This document shows, piece after piece, positions 47,744-59,806 of a stretch of DNA of 64,000 nt. The DNA lies in the NCBI GenBank assembly GCA_023627715.1, contig JAMAHW010000132.1, forward strand, positions 1 through 64,000. The letters are read 5' to 3'. The position numbers were made by a program, and so were the translations under genes. The notes beneath the pieces are model-generated. The model made no database searches. It was not told where the DNA came from and was given only the letters and a program-made list of their open reading frames with translations. Position 1 is the stretch's first letter. Every line of letters begins with the position of its first letter. The DNA is from Periconia sp. R9002. Taxonomy: Eukaryota; Ascomycota; Dothideomycetes; Pleosporales; Periconiaceae.

Positions 47744-48400
47744 TCAAACAAAGGCGTCGGTAAGGTCTTTCCGTAGTTCAAAGTTTTCTTCCTTCTTGAC
47801 ACTGTCCATCATAGCCCGAATTGACGGCGAAGGATCCTGCGGAGTACAATACAGAGAAATGAGGGCGCCTGCTGTTCTAATAAGTGGAAACGCAAAAGCC
47901 AGAGTCGTTACACTGGTGCTGCTTTTCTGCAAGCTGAACACACTGGCGAAGCAAACCACCCCTGTGCCGAAGTTGAATTCAGGCTCAGTGTCGTAGCCCG
48001 CAGCATCCAACGGGAAATGAGCCATGAACAGGTATCGAGATATGAATGTTGCAGGGTTATTGGACTCCAGCTCGTTGGTGAAAGTACCGATGGGGTATTT
48101 CTTGGGTTTCAAACCAACGCAGTGAATGCCGTCGAGGGTAGCTTGAGCAGCAACCAAATGCTGAGCATTGGCGGGGTCATCAATACGATCAGCAACGCGG
48201 GTCAATTCTGGGGAGGCCAGGGTATATTTCGTTCCCCCGAAGGGGAAAACGACAAAATCGTCAGAGCTAGCATTTTTGTCGGTGCAAGTACTTTTTTCGG
48301 TGTAAACACTTTTGTCGGTGCAAGAACTTTTGTTGGTGCCGGTAATGCAAGTAATAACAAGAGGATCTGCATGCTTTCTCGTACCCAAGGGGTGGTCCAT
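47744..48400 (-). CDS. hypothetical protein, 218 aa
   Basis: Not recognised. The ORF starts MDHPLGTRKHADPLVITCIT, passes through a short Thr/Lys/Asp repeat (NKSSCTDKSVYTEKSTCTDK) encoded by 18-nt tandem units, and then has a composition typical of a folded globular protein (KKYPIGTFTNELE; FNFGTGVVCFASVFSL) to the stop. A TATAAAA on the minus strand (48435-48441) sits 35 nt before the ATG, which supports a real promoter. There are no membrane segments or catalytic motifs I can name. It sits among relics and could be an accessory or lineage-specific gene. Confidence 0.45.
   Translation of the reverse strand: MDHPLGTRKHADPLVITCITGTNKSSCTDKSVYTEKSTCTDKNASSDDFVVFPFGGTKYTLASPELTRVADRIDDPANAQHLVAAQATLDGIHCVGLKPKKYPIGTFTNELESNNPATFISRYLFMAHFPLDAAGYDTEPEFNFGTGVVCFASVFSLQKSSTSVTTLAFAFPLIRTAGALISLYCTPQDPSPSIRAMMDSVKKEENFELRKDLTDAFV
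48272..48343. repeat. four 18-nt tandem units inside an ORF
   Basis: Units at 48272, 48290, 48308 and 48326 are variants of acttttgtcggtgcaaga. Because 18 is a multiple of three the array keeps the minus-strand reading frame and encodes a repeated six-residue motif near the N-terminus of the 218-aa hypothetical protein. Confidence 0.85.
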
Positions 48401-49078
48401 AGAGGCTTGCTGCTGATAAGTTCTTGGAACGAAGTTTTATACTTTGGAGAACCGCGGCCCATGACCTTAAGCAAGCTGCATATTGAAGGTAGTGGCTGGC
48501 ATGACTGTACTATTCGGCCCGGTCTCTAAGAGCCGCGAACGCTTGTAGTTATCATTTTGATTACCAGATGATGTAGCCCGACCCTCCTGAGGACACTCTC
48601 TGTGCCTTATACTTGTCGTGGTCGCGTGTATCTTTGCCGGGCTGGAGGTGGCGGCGGCGCTTGTTTCAGTTGTCGTTATCAGGAGCAGCACTCTAAACCC
48701 ATCGCTTTTTGCGTCGCCATGAAGAAATATAGACAGTAAGAAGTCTTCAGGTTTTTTTCCCACATGAAGCTGAGCTTCTCGGCATTGTGAGATCTCTGGT
48801 TGGTACGACGAGGTCCAGTTGGTCCAGATTATGAGTTATACGTTAGAGGACACGCGCCGCGGCTAGTAAATGCAGAACGGTACCATAAAGGAATTCGTTT
48901 CCCGAATTTATAGCAGACACAATGTTTACTAACTTGTGCCCTCGGGGACAGCAAGAGGACGTGGAATCGGATATACCACAAAAATAGCGGTCCTAGACCC
49001 TGTTTATGTCAGTGACTGGTTGTTCACAAAGCATACTCGTGAAGTATGGTTGCAGCAGACTTACTTTAATCCACAGAA

Positions 49079-49303
49079 CTAGCGCCATGAGCGATCTGCT
49101 GAGAGGAGGTTGTCTTCTAATTTGACAGAGCCATCATCCAGCTCCTGTGTAGCCCAGCCGGGCTGCTGGTTGATCCACGCTGTGCTTGGGCCCGCGGCGT
49201 TTTTCCAAGGCACCGGGAACTCAGTATCATTGAGGTTCTGGCAGATACTGACCAAGAGTTGGGTAAAAACAGCGAAAATAATCGTTCGAGGAGCGTAGTC
49301 CAC
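49079..49303 (-). pseudogene. possible gene fragment, family unknown
   Basis: The minus-strand frame (RTIIFAVFTQLLVSICQNLN, then PVPWKNAAGPSTAWINQQPG) has coding-like composition. A different frame just upstream (MAKANYRLPHLHPNKPPEAY) also looks coding, but no GT donor lies between them to join the two. A frameshifted gene remnant is the simplest reading. It may be an upstream part of the 47.7-48.4 kb gene. Confidence 0.25.
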
Positions 49304-49934
49304 GCCGTCGTGGTCAAGGAGAGGAATGCTGTGAGAAGATGATTGAGCCTCATCATGTTGCTGCTAGCGGTTGAGTAGGCCTCTGGAGGTTTGTTGGGAT
49401 GGAGATGTGGGAGCCTGTAGTTGGCTTTCGCCATTGTCTGCAGCTGGCATGATGAGCAAGAGCTGCCTGTGGCTTGTGAGCGGACCCACAAATTTTACCT
49501 GCAGTGGAAAAAGGGAAGGTGATTGAGAGTTAACTTACGACGAGGAGCATGAGCAGCAGGAACGTAGATAACGCCTGGGCTGTACAGGGTGTCTGCAGTG
49601 CCAGTGATCTTGCTCTTGTGGACAAGGCTGACCGCGCCGGGTGTCTGCAGAATATGTAGGACGCCAAAGCTAGTAACCTTACATGAATTGGTAGCTACGG
49701 TCACTTCGGCCATGGGGCAGCAGCAGATAGGGGTATGAAGAGTAGAAATGAGGTAGATTGACAAGGGCAGAAGGAGGAGTGGTCAGGGTGTGATGGTGTG
49801 CAGTGTTGTCATGGGCGTAGAGTAATAGCAGGTGAGGGGGTATTTTCTGGCAGCGAGCTTTTTCGATATTACAATACACGCTGTTGCAGCGGCTGCCCCT
49901 CTTTCCTAGGCCCGTCCGCGGTGTAAACAACACT

Positions 49935-51077
49935 TCACCCTCTCTTTACGACAAAGCCCAAAGCTAGCGGCACGTCCTTGGCAATAGCTGCTGGCACCCC
50001 AAGCTTTTGAACCGCCATGGGCAAGTTACCTCCTGCATCACTTGCAGTTTTCATATCCCACTTTGTTATCACGACGTCTTTCCCATTGGCTGCACCTTTC
50101 ATCTGCTGAATCCGCTCGACGCTCACGTACTTCCCTTCTACGACTTCCTTACCGTGCTTCGACTTGGCCGCTTGCTCCGGCGACGCAGCAGAACTGCTGT
50201 TCTTGTAACTCAGCTTCCTCGTGGAAGGATCACGGTTGATGTGGCTCCTTGAGATAACAAGAGGGGGGAAGGAGTAAAGGTCGACGGGGATTTGCACATC
50301 GATGGACTCAGCAAGTGAGGAATGGGAGGGGTTAGTATTGACGAAGGAGACAAGGAGGACAGTGAAGACGCGGTCGTTCAGAATGCCACCAGGCATTGAG
50401 TGATGCATTTGCGTGACTACATACCACAGATACACGGTCAGTATATTCCCTTCTAAAAGTATGGATGACAACTTACTCCTCATCTCAATCTCCCTCATCA
50501 TCCCTTCCCTGACCCCATCCGCCCTCTCCACTTTCCATGCAATCTCCTGGCCTTCCAAGCCCCACTCGAGAACCGTGTTGACATCATATATAGCAGGTGT
50601 ATACTCGGCCTCGTTTCGCTCATGTCCCTTCATCAAGCAATTCCTCAAAGCGTCAAACCCGACCGGCTTCCCTTCCTCATGCTCGCTCGACCTCCCAAAC
50701 CACGTTCCCCGACCACCCTCGACCTCACTCTTCCATTTGAGCACATCGACCGGAAACTTTTTCCCATCCTTGCCGTCAACCTCATCCTTGAAATGTCCAA
50801 TGCTTTTCCTCTGCCGGTCAATCTCAGCATCTGCTTCTACAAACACTTGACGCAAGAATTCATCCACAGCCGGCGGATTTTTTTGATGGCTTTCAAGCTC
50901 AGGATGTAGCGGCACTTGATGGACGTCTAGCGGAACAAGCGCCAGTCTTTTAGGCCAGGAAGGTTGCTTGGAAGGGCTATCTCCGCCGTCTTCGACGACA
51001 CCTGCGGTCGGAGGAGGAGGCTGGGCGTGGGGTCCGCTTCCGCCGCCGCCGTCAGACTCATCCTTTCTTCTATCCAT
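49935..51077 (-). CDS. DUF3074 (START-like) domain protein
   Basis: Exons 50477-51077 and 49935-50416 encode 360 aa. Fungal DUF3074 hallmarks appear in order: HHSMPGGILNDRVFTVLLVS, PVDLYSFPPLV, GKYVSVERIQQM, then DVVITKWDMKTASDAGGNLP and MAVQKLGVPAAIAKDVPLAL. The fold is related to START lipid-binding domains; no substrate is known for these fungal proteins. The N-terminal 30 residues are Gly/Pro/Asp-rich and disordered. The 60-nt intron (GTAAGT...TAG) is in frame and stop-free, so unspliced reading gives 380 aa. Length and motif order are normal for the family. Confidence 0.85.
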   Translation of the reverse strand: MDRRKDESDGGGGSGPHAQPPPPTAGVVEDGGDSPSKQPSWPKRLALVPLDVHQVPLHPELESHQKNPPAVDEFLRQVFVEADAEIDRQRKSIGHFKDEVDGKDGKKFPVDVLKWKSEVEGGRGTWFGRSSEHEEGKPVGFDALRNCLMKGHERNEAEYTPAIYDVNTVLEWGLEGQEIAWKVERADGVREGMMREIEMRSKLSSILLEGNILTVYLWYVVTQMHHSMPGGILNDRVFTVLLVSFVNTNPSHSSLAESIDVQIPVDLYSFPPLVISRSHINRDPSTRKLSYKNSSSAASPEQAAKSKHGKEVVEGKYVSVERIQQMKGAANGKDVVITKWDMKTASDAGGNLPMAVQKLGVPAAIAKDVPLALGFVVKRG

Positions 51078-54000
51078 TCCGCGCAGGCAGTTAACGGCGG
51101 ACGCGGCGCGGTACTTGGCAACGCTACTTCTCCTACAACTAGCTGCAAGAGCTTCAACAAACGCTGTGCGCGCGGAATAAGGGAACCGGATGAAGTGCGA
51201 TCGGGCGATGTACAGCCTTTATTCGCCACCCAAGTGGGGAAGCTCAACGCACGGGGAGCACAGCTCGGGAGGGGAAAACACGCATCGAATTCCCGCATCC
51301 GCGTTTCGAACGAAACGATGCAGAACTAAGGATTTCCCATGCAGTTCGATACCGGGATGTTCATTTTCTCGGTCACCCCTTAGTACGGAGAACCGCCTGC
51401 ATAATGCACGTGTAACAGTGTGGAACCCACAACACTACGCCTTCTCGATACGAAAGGGACGGAAACGAACGTTGGGATCGTCCATTTTTTTCGAGCCCGC
51501 GGAAGCAAAAGAAGGGTCCAGCTGCATATACCCACAAGGAGCTAGCTATGCATACTCAGGTGTCAGGTAGCATGCACGCTATACGCGATTGTTTCATCAA
51601 ATGAGAAGTCCAATCCGTCCATCCATCTATCCACTCAGCGCAACGCCGGATAAGTTATAACTATTGGCATTCATTCCAAATCGTACGATCTCGTCGACGA
51701 ACAAAAGAACTAGATTCCAATGCTGCAAATCCGTGCAAGACAACGTGGACGCAAGTACCCAATCAACTTGAACTCGCCACCCATCATATGCACGCGTCCC
51801 ATTCCATCGCCCATCCCCCTCCCCACAAAATCCCATCCGTGTTTGCCGCCCAAGCACGCAAATCAAATCAGATGCCTTAGGTCCCCGATGCCCTGTGCAC
51901 ATGGCATTTTACACCCGTTCCTCAAAATTCGCATCCTTACTCTTTTCACCATGTACAACCACTAACCCTGACTCCTTCGCCTCTCAACGTGCCACGTCTC
52001 GCCGTAAAGAGCGACCCAGAACATGTTGGCGAAAAGAAACCACGCGTAGTAGCTCATCTTACCTTCCCTGCTGCGCCTTGCTCCATCTCCTGATTGAATT
52101 GAGAAATGCACTTAGGCTTGGATCGGAGTTTGTCTACCATTCAGCTGTAAATGGCATTCCCGCGAGCCCTAACCCTCGCCCACCTACTACCTGCAACGAT
52201 CTGAGCCTAAAGAGTCCCAAATCTCGATTTCGACAAGAAAGACCGCCTTTTCCAATCACCATATTGCGCTCCCTCCCGAAGTCTCCTGTAACTAACCAAC
52301 CATAATCTCCGAAATAGGCGAAAGACCGCGGAAACTCTCTCGAAAACCCATGCATACCACATTCTCATACATGTGCCCCCTACCCTAATCCCCCAAACAG
52401 AACGATCCACGAACGCCCCCTTACCCTGTTCGTAGTATCCGTTAACCCCCCTGATACACCTATCAACTACTACCACCCTACCAAGAAAAAAGCACGTCTC
52501 GTAATCGTACCATATTCATATACCTAGACAGACAAATTAACCCTTCCAATCTACATACCTACCCTTAGACTACGCTAAAGAAACCATCACGACAAGAAAA
52601 CCACACACCGCCGCCTGACCTAACTAACCAACCCCTCAACCCGCGGGCGGCTATTTTTCTTTCTTTGCCTTAAAAAAACATCAGCCCATTTACGCATCGG
52701 ACCCAAACAGGCGAAAAAAAAAACAGAGTTTAAGTGCGTGTATGTGACTACTACTCTGCTAAACACGACACGTTCGTTATCGCCCCTGTGGTTCGATTAA
52801 TCGTAACATTTAATTTTCTTCTTTCTGTCGTGTCTTGGAAGGAAGAAAGAAAGAAGCAGACGGGAATAAGAAAAAAAAAGGAAATTGTCAAGTCTAGAAC
52901 TTACCCCCCTGAGTTGAGAGTCTTTTACGTTTTGTAAAAAAATCTTTTTGGGGCGAAGTTTTGAGAAGGGGTTATTTTTCTGGGATTTGGAATTCGAGGA
53001 AAGAGGATGAATGTTGCGTTGGACATCACGAGGCCGCGTCGCGCGCGCGCGCGTGCACCGCATTACACATTGATTACTGCATGCAGGTGGGAGGATAGGC
53101 TAAAAAAGCTTGAATGCTTTTTTTTGGTTATCGATATGTACACACCCAACAAACATGCATTTGTACCCATGTATGTATGTATTCGTAGGCTGAAAGAGTA
53201 TGTATGTATAAGCGGCCAAGTGATTTTTTTGCAACAAAACGAAAGTAGAGGGGGAGGGGAAGAAAAATCTAAAAGGGTATATTTTCTTTGAATAAGAAGA
53301 AAAGCAATAACGCACAAAAGCAAACAAACACAACAAGTTACTACTTCCACTCAATTTGTGGGATTAATAGATGAAGTGAAACACCTGGAAAATAATCAAT
53401 CATAAATAAACGCTCGCTCTTCAACCACCAAAAGTCGAATTTGTATTACCGAGAAAAATGCCAACAAGACAATAAAGCATGCGCCCACGCGCGCTGTGTC
53501 CCAGAAAATCAAAGTCGATACAAAAATCAAAATCACAGAGGTAGCAAAGCCTAGATCGCTCTAGGCAGTCGGAAATTTCGCGTCGCTGATCGGGTAAGGA
53601 TGCCGCCAAACATCCCTGTCTTGTTTCGTATGAGGTGATCTAGATTGTTGTATGCCTCAATGTAGGAACGGTCTGATTTGCCGTTTTGCATGATGGAATT
53701 GTGTCTGCCTCTGGTATTTTGTGAATGGTAATGCTGTGTTGGAGAGCGAGGGTGCTAGCCGCTGTGCGACGTTGGCTGAGTCTGGACCATACTGGAGATT
53801 GGAGTCGTATGTCCGTTGCGCGTTGGTGCCAAGACGTCGTATATGATTGGAATGGACGATGGATGTCAGCTCATGTGCTCCACCAGTCCGAGGAGTAAAG
53901 TGACAATGCAGAGGCCTAGATTCAAGTCGCCTAAGTATTAGCGGGTTTACCACGCCGACTAGCCTCCCATGTGCGTGACAGTACCTTGAAGGTATTTGGA

Positions 54001-54083
54001 TTCGACTCTCTTCTTCAGTGTCTAGACTTCGCAGGGGATCATGAGGGAAAAAGGATAACGCGAAGAGAAGGGAAGAAGCGCTC
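51078..54083. other. 3-kb intergenic region
   Basis: No gene supported. It contains the promoter of the DUF3074 gene, (CG)n at about 53040-53053, tatgtatgtatg runs near 53170-53210 and A/T runs. The last 500 nt probably include the 3' UTR of the SAM/HMG gene. Confidence 0.45.
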
Positions 54084-55918
54084 TCAAGGGGAGCCTTCCC
54101 TGTCGATTTCCATTTCTTCATCATCTACTACTCTAGCTAGTTCGCCCGCTCTAAGCAGCGCGGCAAGGGAGGAGGACGTGCGGAATTCGGGCGGTGGATG
54201 CTGCAATTGCGCCAGTTGTGGTGTTTGAGATTGCGATGGCGGCTGTGTGTGAGTCGGTCGATCCAGAGGAGAGGGCGCGGCATTTGCGTTGGGTACAGGA
54301 GCGGGGAGATGTCGCATACTTTTTGATGCATCGAGCGAAGGGAGGATGGGTCCTGAGTATCCAGTATATCCGCTTTGTGTGCCTTGCCCACCTCCACTGT
54401 CGGATGATAGAGTTGTGTCTTCGTGTGTGAGAGGAGGGAGGCGTGCTATTTCTTTTCCTGAACGTCTCGAAGGGAGATCTATGGAGAGGGCATAATGGGA
54501 CCCGTACGAGGCTGAGGGGGGTGTGGTTGTTGATTGTTGATACGAAGGGTGGCCATATGTTGATGAGGAGTATACAGTATAGGGATCGGGTTGCCCGCGA
54601 GCGTCTCTCGCTATGGCGCTAGAATATGATGTGTCGAAGGAATTCTCTTTTTGTAAAGTTGCTGAACGCGGAGACGCCGACATGGGAGAATATTCGTTCA
54701 TTCGGGGAGAGTTGAAACCTGACATTGAGTGTGTTGCTGGCGATGCAGATTTCGGTGGATGCGGAGGGCCTTGCGGAAGCCGGGTAGGACCCACAGGAGG
54801 GCTGGACTCGGATGATTGCTGTCCTCCGGAATGCGAGCGTTCTTGTACCAAACTGATCCGTCTGCCAGGGGCACGATCACCATAAGCTTGATGTTGTTCG
54901 TGACTGCCGCTTCTGGTCGTCGATGCAATGGCTTCGTTCTCTATTCTTGAGCGCTTTCCTTCTACAACCGTAAGCGCAGGCAGGCGAGCGGTCAAGACTC
55001 ACTTACTCTTACCTTTCTGCGGCGCCGCATGCTTAGCCTTGAAGTCCTCCAGGTATTTTTGGTATGCTTCATACTGGGGAGTCTTCTTATATTCGGCTAG
55101 CATGGTATAATATTTTTCTTTTGCGCCATTGGCTTGACTTTCGCAAGCCTCCCGTGCTTCAGCAGGCAGCACCTGCCATCGTTCGCCAACCACTTTTGCA
55201 ATCTCCGTGAAACTCAAATCTTGGCCTTTCAACGTTTCTCGGACCTCTGTTGCAATCAGTGACCAGTTAGTTATAGGACCTGATACGGGTTGGACTTACG
55301 GTTGGAGAAGATGACATAGGCAGAAGGTGGCCGTTCTGGGGCGTGTTCGTCGGGCTACCAAAGAGTCAAAAACAGTCCAAACAAGAGTGTAGCAAGCGCA
55401 GATCGAAAATCAAAGTGGGTGGATATGGGTGGGCTGGACTGACTTTGGGATGTCGCCTGTACTTGCGCTTTGTGCTCGTGGTATTGCCTGCTGCAGTCCC
55501 AGCTCCTGGGTTCATTCTGGTTTCTGTACCCGAGTCATCGCCGCTCCGATAGGACCCATCGATGCTTGTGGTTTTGTTCAATCCAATTGGCAACGGGCGA
55601 TCGTAGGATTGGCCGCGGTATTCGGCGATGGCTCGTTGGAGTTTCTGAAGGAAGCAAGTCAGAAGCTGTGCTCAATACTCTGGTTTGAAGAATAGTATAT
55701 AAAAGCGTATCTTACCCTTCGGTGCCCAAGTTTGACATTGAGTGAACTTCTGTTTGGTGTGAGTAATGGCCGTGGAAGGGTGTCGGTACGATTGCAACAT
55801 ACAAATCTGATTCGGTAATATCGAGCACAGTTTCCCATGTATCGAAGCCTTCTGCGACGAATGTGTCCAGATATTGGGACAGACCCACTCGCTCCAACCG
55901 CTCCCCAAGATCGCTCAT
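54084..55918 (-). CDS. SAM-domain plus HMG-box DNA-binding protein
   Basis: Six exons (55803-55918, 55716-55749, 55444-55644, 55300-55354, 55013-55246 and 54084-54961) give 505 aa. A SAM domain occupies residues 1 to about 65 (MSDLGERLERVGLSQYLDTF, later LNVKLGHRR-KLQRAIAEYRG). A basic linker (TKRKYRRHPK) precedes one HMG box at about 124-205 (PERPPSAYVIFSN-QVRETLKG; EIAKVVGERWQVLP; YKKTPQYEAYQKYLEDFKAK). The C-terminal 290 residues are Ser/Pro/Gln-rich, as in activation regions. SAM domains oligomerise; HMG boxes bend DNA, so a nuclear transcription regulator is the likely role. Exon 2 is only 34 nt. The exon 5 donor may be at 55012 or 6 nt downstream; both keep phase. Confidence 0.85.
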
Positions 55919-58900
55919 GTAGGATGCGGGGGAATGATATCGTGCCAGTCAATGGGTATGGAGTTAATAGCGACCAAGATATGGCTAAGGATATTGACAA
56001 TTGTGTTGTATCGGCGATATAAGAGGTACGTAGTAGGAGTTGAAGACTATGTATTGGGTTGGTGGCGAGGATGGTAGTACCAGCTCTAGTATGCGGTGTA
56101 GGCGCAAATAGGAAAATATTGAATTAGGAAATGGACCTTATTTGATTTTGGTGGGGTGAGATGTTGTGATTGGCGCGGAAGGCCAATTCGTGGCTTGGCC
56201 CCGGTGAAAACAGAAGAAGTATATGAAATAAGAGTAGTGTCGAAGTGTTGCAGGGCGCAAAGCGCAAGAAGAGTAAGTATGATTGATTGGTAGCCGGATT
56301 CTATCGCTGGTCCATTAAGGGAGTTTCGACAAGGTGACTTGGGGGCTCGAGGTGTGGGTCCCCGGACCGATTTCGACTAATATCGCAGCTACTGTATGTG
56401 GTAGGTATGTGCGGCGGCCGAAGGGGAGTGCTCTGCGCCTTACGAGTAACGGTGCTCTCGGCAGGGAGTAGGGGGAGGGGCGTGATTTGGATTTGAGCGT
56501 CTTTTCCTAACGCAGGCACAACCCGGACAGCGGCCAGCGGGATATAGGTGAGAACCGAGTTGCATTGGGTGCGTCCGTGGAAGGACACACACGTGGGAAG
56601 AGAGATCGATCATTCGCCAACGAACAATCAACCGGGGCAAAGAGATGGGTCGACCGGGAAGCGATGGGGCTGGTTGGGGCTGAAGGCGAAAAAAGGGAAA
56701 CAGCTAGCAGCCCGATCAAACAGAGGGTCTGGATGGATGATGGAGATGATGGCGAGTGGTGAGAGAGCAGCAGCAGAGGCGAGAGACAGTGCGGGGATTA
56801 CCAGACGCGGATAGTCTCTCAGCGGAGGGGGAATGGCGTAACCATGACCGACGGGCAAATTTTGGGGGCTGTTCTGGGAGGGTATTGTGTTAAAGCGGTG
56901 GTGGTGGTGTGCAAATCAGGAGCATGGTGGGAGGGGAGCAAAGATTTTTGAGTATGGACAGGCACCCGGCAAAGAGGTCTAACAACAACCTATGAGGTCA
57001 GAACAGCAAAATATGATTGGCAGGCGGGGAGGATCAGTGAGGAAGGGGGTTTGGCTGGCGTTCCGATGGAAGCAGAGAGCAGCAGCAGCAGTAGCAGCAA
57101 GCAAGAAAGCAGCAGTACAGACAGGACAGGACAGGACAGGACAGGACAGGACAGGGCGACAGGCGACAGGCGACAGGGGGAGGACTCGACGAGGCTTCTC
57201 AAGGCACAGGGGCCATAGGAGCAAAATCACGTACGATTTCAATGTGCTAGTACACGACTTACCGAGCCAGGCAGATGAGCGCGCGCGCAGTTCGCTGTGC
57301 GTGCGACGATGAGAGGGAACCGGCAGAGCAGAGGCGGGAAAAGCTTCAGGGCCGGCGCGGACGTCGTTGAGTGGACAAACAAGGGTTGATCCTATGGGCC
57401 AAGGTGCCTTGAGGATCGAGAAAAGAAAGCAAATCGACCGAGGCAGGCAGAGTCGCGTGCTGCAGGGTCGTCGCGAAACGAGCCAACGACGACACTTTGG
57501 GACTGGCGGAGGGAAGCGCTGGGTGACTGGGATCGTAGCGGTAGCTGATGCCGGCTTAATCAGACTCTACCTACTCTTTGGAACCGCTGGACCTGGGAAC
57601 CAAAACACTCGCAAGTACCTAGTTACCGTAGCTAGGTACCTATACCGAGATTTGTACGCTGCCTACTTATTCACGCATGCACGTACGTACGCCTTTCAGA
57701 AGTGCTTGGGATGACGTCGTCGAGTGTTGAAGACGAGTGCAGAAAACCACCGACAGCCCAACGTCCGATGCTCTGAACCAATTGTCAGCATGGGAAATCC
57801 CATGCATCATTTTCATAATACCTACTCGATTCGTCCATGTTTCCTGTAGTCGCACAGCATTTATCCAGCAACCCCCATTGACGTGCAGAATCCCCATCTT
57901 CATCAAGTAGGGATGGATGGATGCTATGCATTGTACATCACCGTTTCAACATAGGCAGCATGGGAAAGTACTGTACACTGGTGCTAAGCGAGGGGTATTA
58001 TATTGTTATTTCTCTCAGTGGGGCTTGGGCAGAGATCTTCGATAAATTATGCGCAATGCGGAACAGTCGACATCGAGATATGCGCTCCTTTTGGGGCAAG
58101 CGGGCAGCCTATGGCAACATGCGACTCTCCGCTCTTCTCTCCTTGTGCCTGCGGATGCAATTGATTAGCTCAAGGGCTGCCTGCCAAGCGATCATAGCCG
58201 ATCAGATAGAGTCGATACGAGTCTAGAGTCCCAGAGGAAGAGGGATGTGCAGTGGGGAGGAGGTCTCGGCGAGAGAATGTCCCATTCCGCTCCCATCCCG
58301 GAACGCCATCCACCCAATCACAAGTGCTATTCGATGTCAAAGGCCAAACACCAGACGAAGAGATCGCTGAAGCGGAGCGGAGAGGGCGGTCAGTCGTCTG
58401 AGACCCTGGATCATCCCCTCGTTATGTAAGTCATAAGTGAAATTCGTTTGGTGTCGACTTTTCCATTCAAGATGCACGCACGTCCTGTCGGTTCTTATCA
58501 TCCGAAAACCCAAGGTACTAAGTCTAGCAACCACTGCAGGCTTCCCATGGGTGAAGACGCCATGCCAGGCTATGGCGATCTGACAACTGCCGTGCAATCT
58601 GGCATGGCAATTTCGCCAGGTCAGCCACGGCCTGTGTTGTTTTGGCATTTTGAGCGCATCGTGATGCGCCACTTCGTCATTGTTTCGTGTGTGCTCGGCC
58701 AGGCCCCGAAAACGGTCGTCATGGGATTTTGGGTTTCCCGATCTGCCGTCTTTCTCGATGCCCATGTTACATCATCAACCGTCGTATTCGAACATCGCAA
58801 ATTGCGAACTTGCGCACCTGATCTTCGTGTTCTCCGCTCGGATCCAATACCCGGTCACGTGCGGGCTGCCATCAATGATTGATTGATGCGTGCAACAATG

Positions 58901-59242
58901 GACTGCATCTCAGGAAAACGTGCGTGTTGTGGCTCATGAAATTCTGGCTTTATCAGATTTGTTTCTGCTTCTTGAGGAGTGGTCGTGGCGGACGCCTCCC
59001 TGCCATTTACTGAGTGTCATTTAACCTGCCAAAACATTGTTGATTGCAGCCTCAAGTGCTATTGATCATAAAGGAACCAGACAGCGGCACCCTCGTAACC
59101 CAGCCTCGCAAAAGTAATCGTATCCCTCACATAACGACACGAATATGCCGTGCTGTCCTTGCTATTAATGCGCAGGGAATATGGCACATTCATTACGCCA
59201 TTTACTGTCTTGTTGCCTTTCATACTCGACCGTTTTCCCCAC
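55919..59242. other. 3.3-kb intergenic region
   Basis: No gene supported. It holds the long upstream region of the SAM/HMG gene, an ACAGG minisatellite at 57117-57177 and an 8-bp inverted repeat GTACCTAG/CTAGGTAC (57615-57639). ORFs at 58448-58886 show no recognisable similarity. Confidence 0.45.
57117..57177 (+). repeat. ACAGG/GCGACAG minisatellite
   Basis: Seven perfect ACAGG units (57121-57155) are followed by three GCGACAG-type units. The tract is purine-rich and non-coding. Confidence 0.85.
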
Positions 59243-59806
59243 TTACTCGTCAGCTACGACGAGTTTACCGTCCCCTCCCGGCACCATCTGCGCCAACGTG
59301 TTAGCTTGCACCTGAGGGAAAGAAAATGATGCCGGGCGCGTATTACCATGCAGATGTTGTTCCCGTTGAGGAGAATCTTGGGCAATTTTGAGTTGCCCTC
59401 TATACCGTCGCTGTCCTTGCGTTAGATTTATACCTTACAATTTTCCAGCCCCTACAAACTCACATTTCGGTGACATCCTCAAGGACCATGTCTGGTGAAG
59501 TAAATTGTTAGGATGATCTTGTGCTATTGATGAGGGACGTTTGTTGTGCTTGACTTACTGACATAGTCATCGAAGCCGATGAGCTTGCCCACGAACTCTG
59601 TTATCATCAGCCATCCATGTCTCTATGTGGCATTGGTACTGAGCAACGCACCCTTCCCGCCGTTCATGATCACCCAGATATTGGAGCCAACGCATTTGTC
59701 GATGAGTTCTGAGGCCGAAATTAGTCCTCTCCTCTCAATGCGAAAGCGCAAAAAAAGCACATGACTGTTCAAACGCACCGAGCGGGAGTAGATTTTCCAA
59801 GCCCAT
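59243..59806 (-). CDS. LSM5: LSm5, U6 snRNA-associated Sm-like protein
   Basis: Six small exons (59779-59806, 59652-59708, 59559-59597, 59464-59491, 59347-59410 and 59243-59287) splice in phase to 86 aa. Exons 1 and 4 are just 28 nt. The spliced protein reads MGLENLLPL-ELIDKCVGS, NIWVIMNGGK-EFVGKLIG, FDDYV-NMVLEDVTE, then LPKILLNGNNICM-MVPGGD. This is the Sm1/Sm2 pattern specific to LSm5, including ELIDKCIGSxIWV and LLNGNNI. LSm5 belongs to both the nuclear LSm2-8 (U6 snRNA) and cytoplasmic LSm1-7 (decapping) rings. Because no exon exceeds 64 nt, a plain ORF search finds nothing here. Confidence 0.93.

Noticed and set aside
53040..53054. (CG)n alternating tract as a regulatory Z-DNA site
   Set aside because: It is only about 14 nt in intergenic DNA with no further support.
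58448..58882. 144-aa plus-strand ORF
   Set aside because: No recognisable motifs, an overlapping minus-strand ORF of similar length, and no promoter or splice support.
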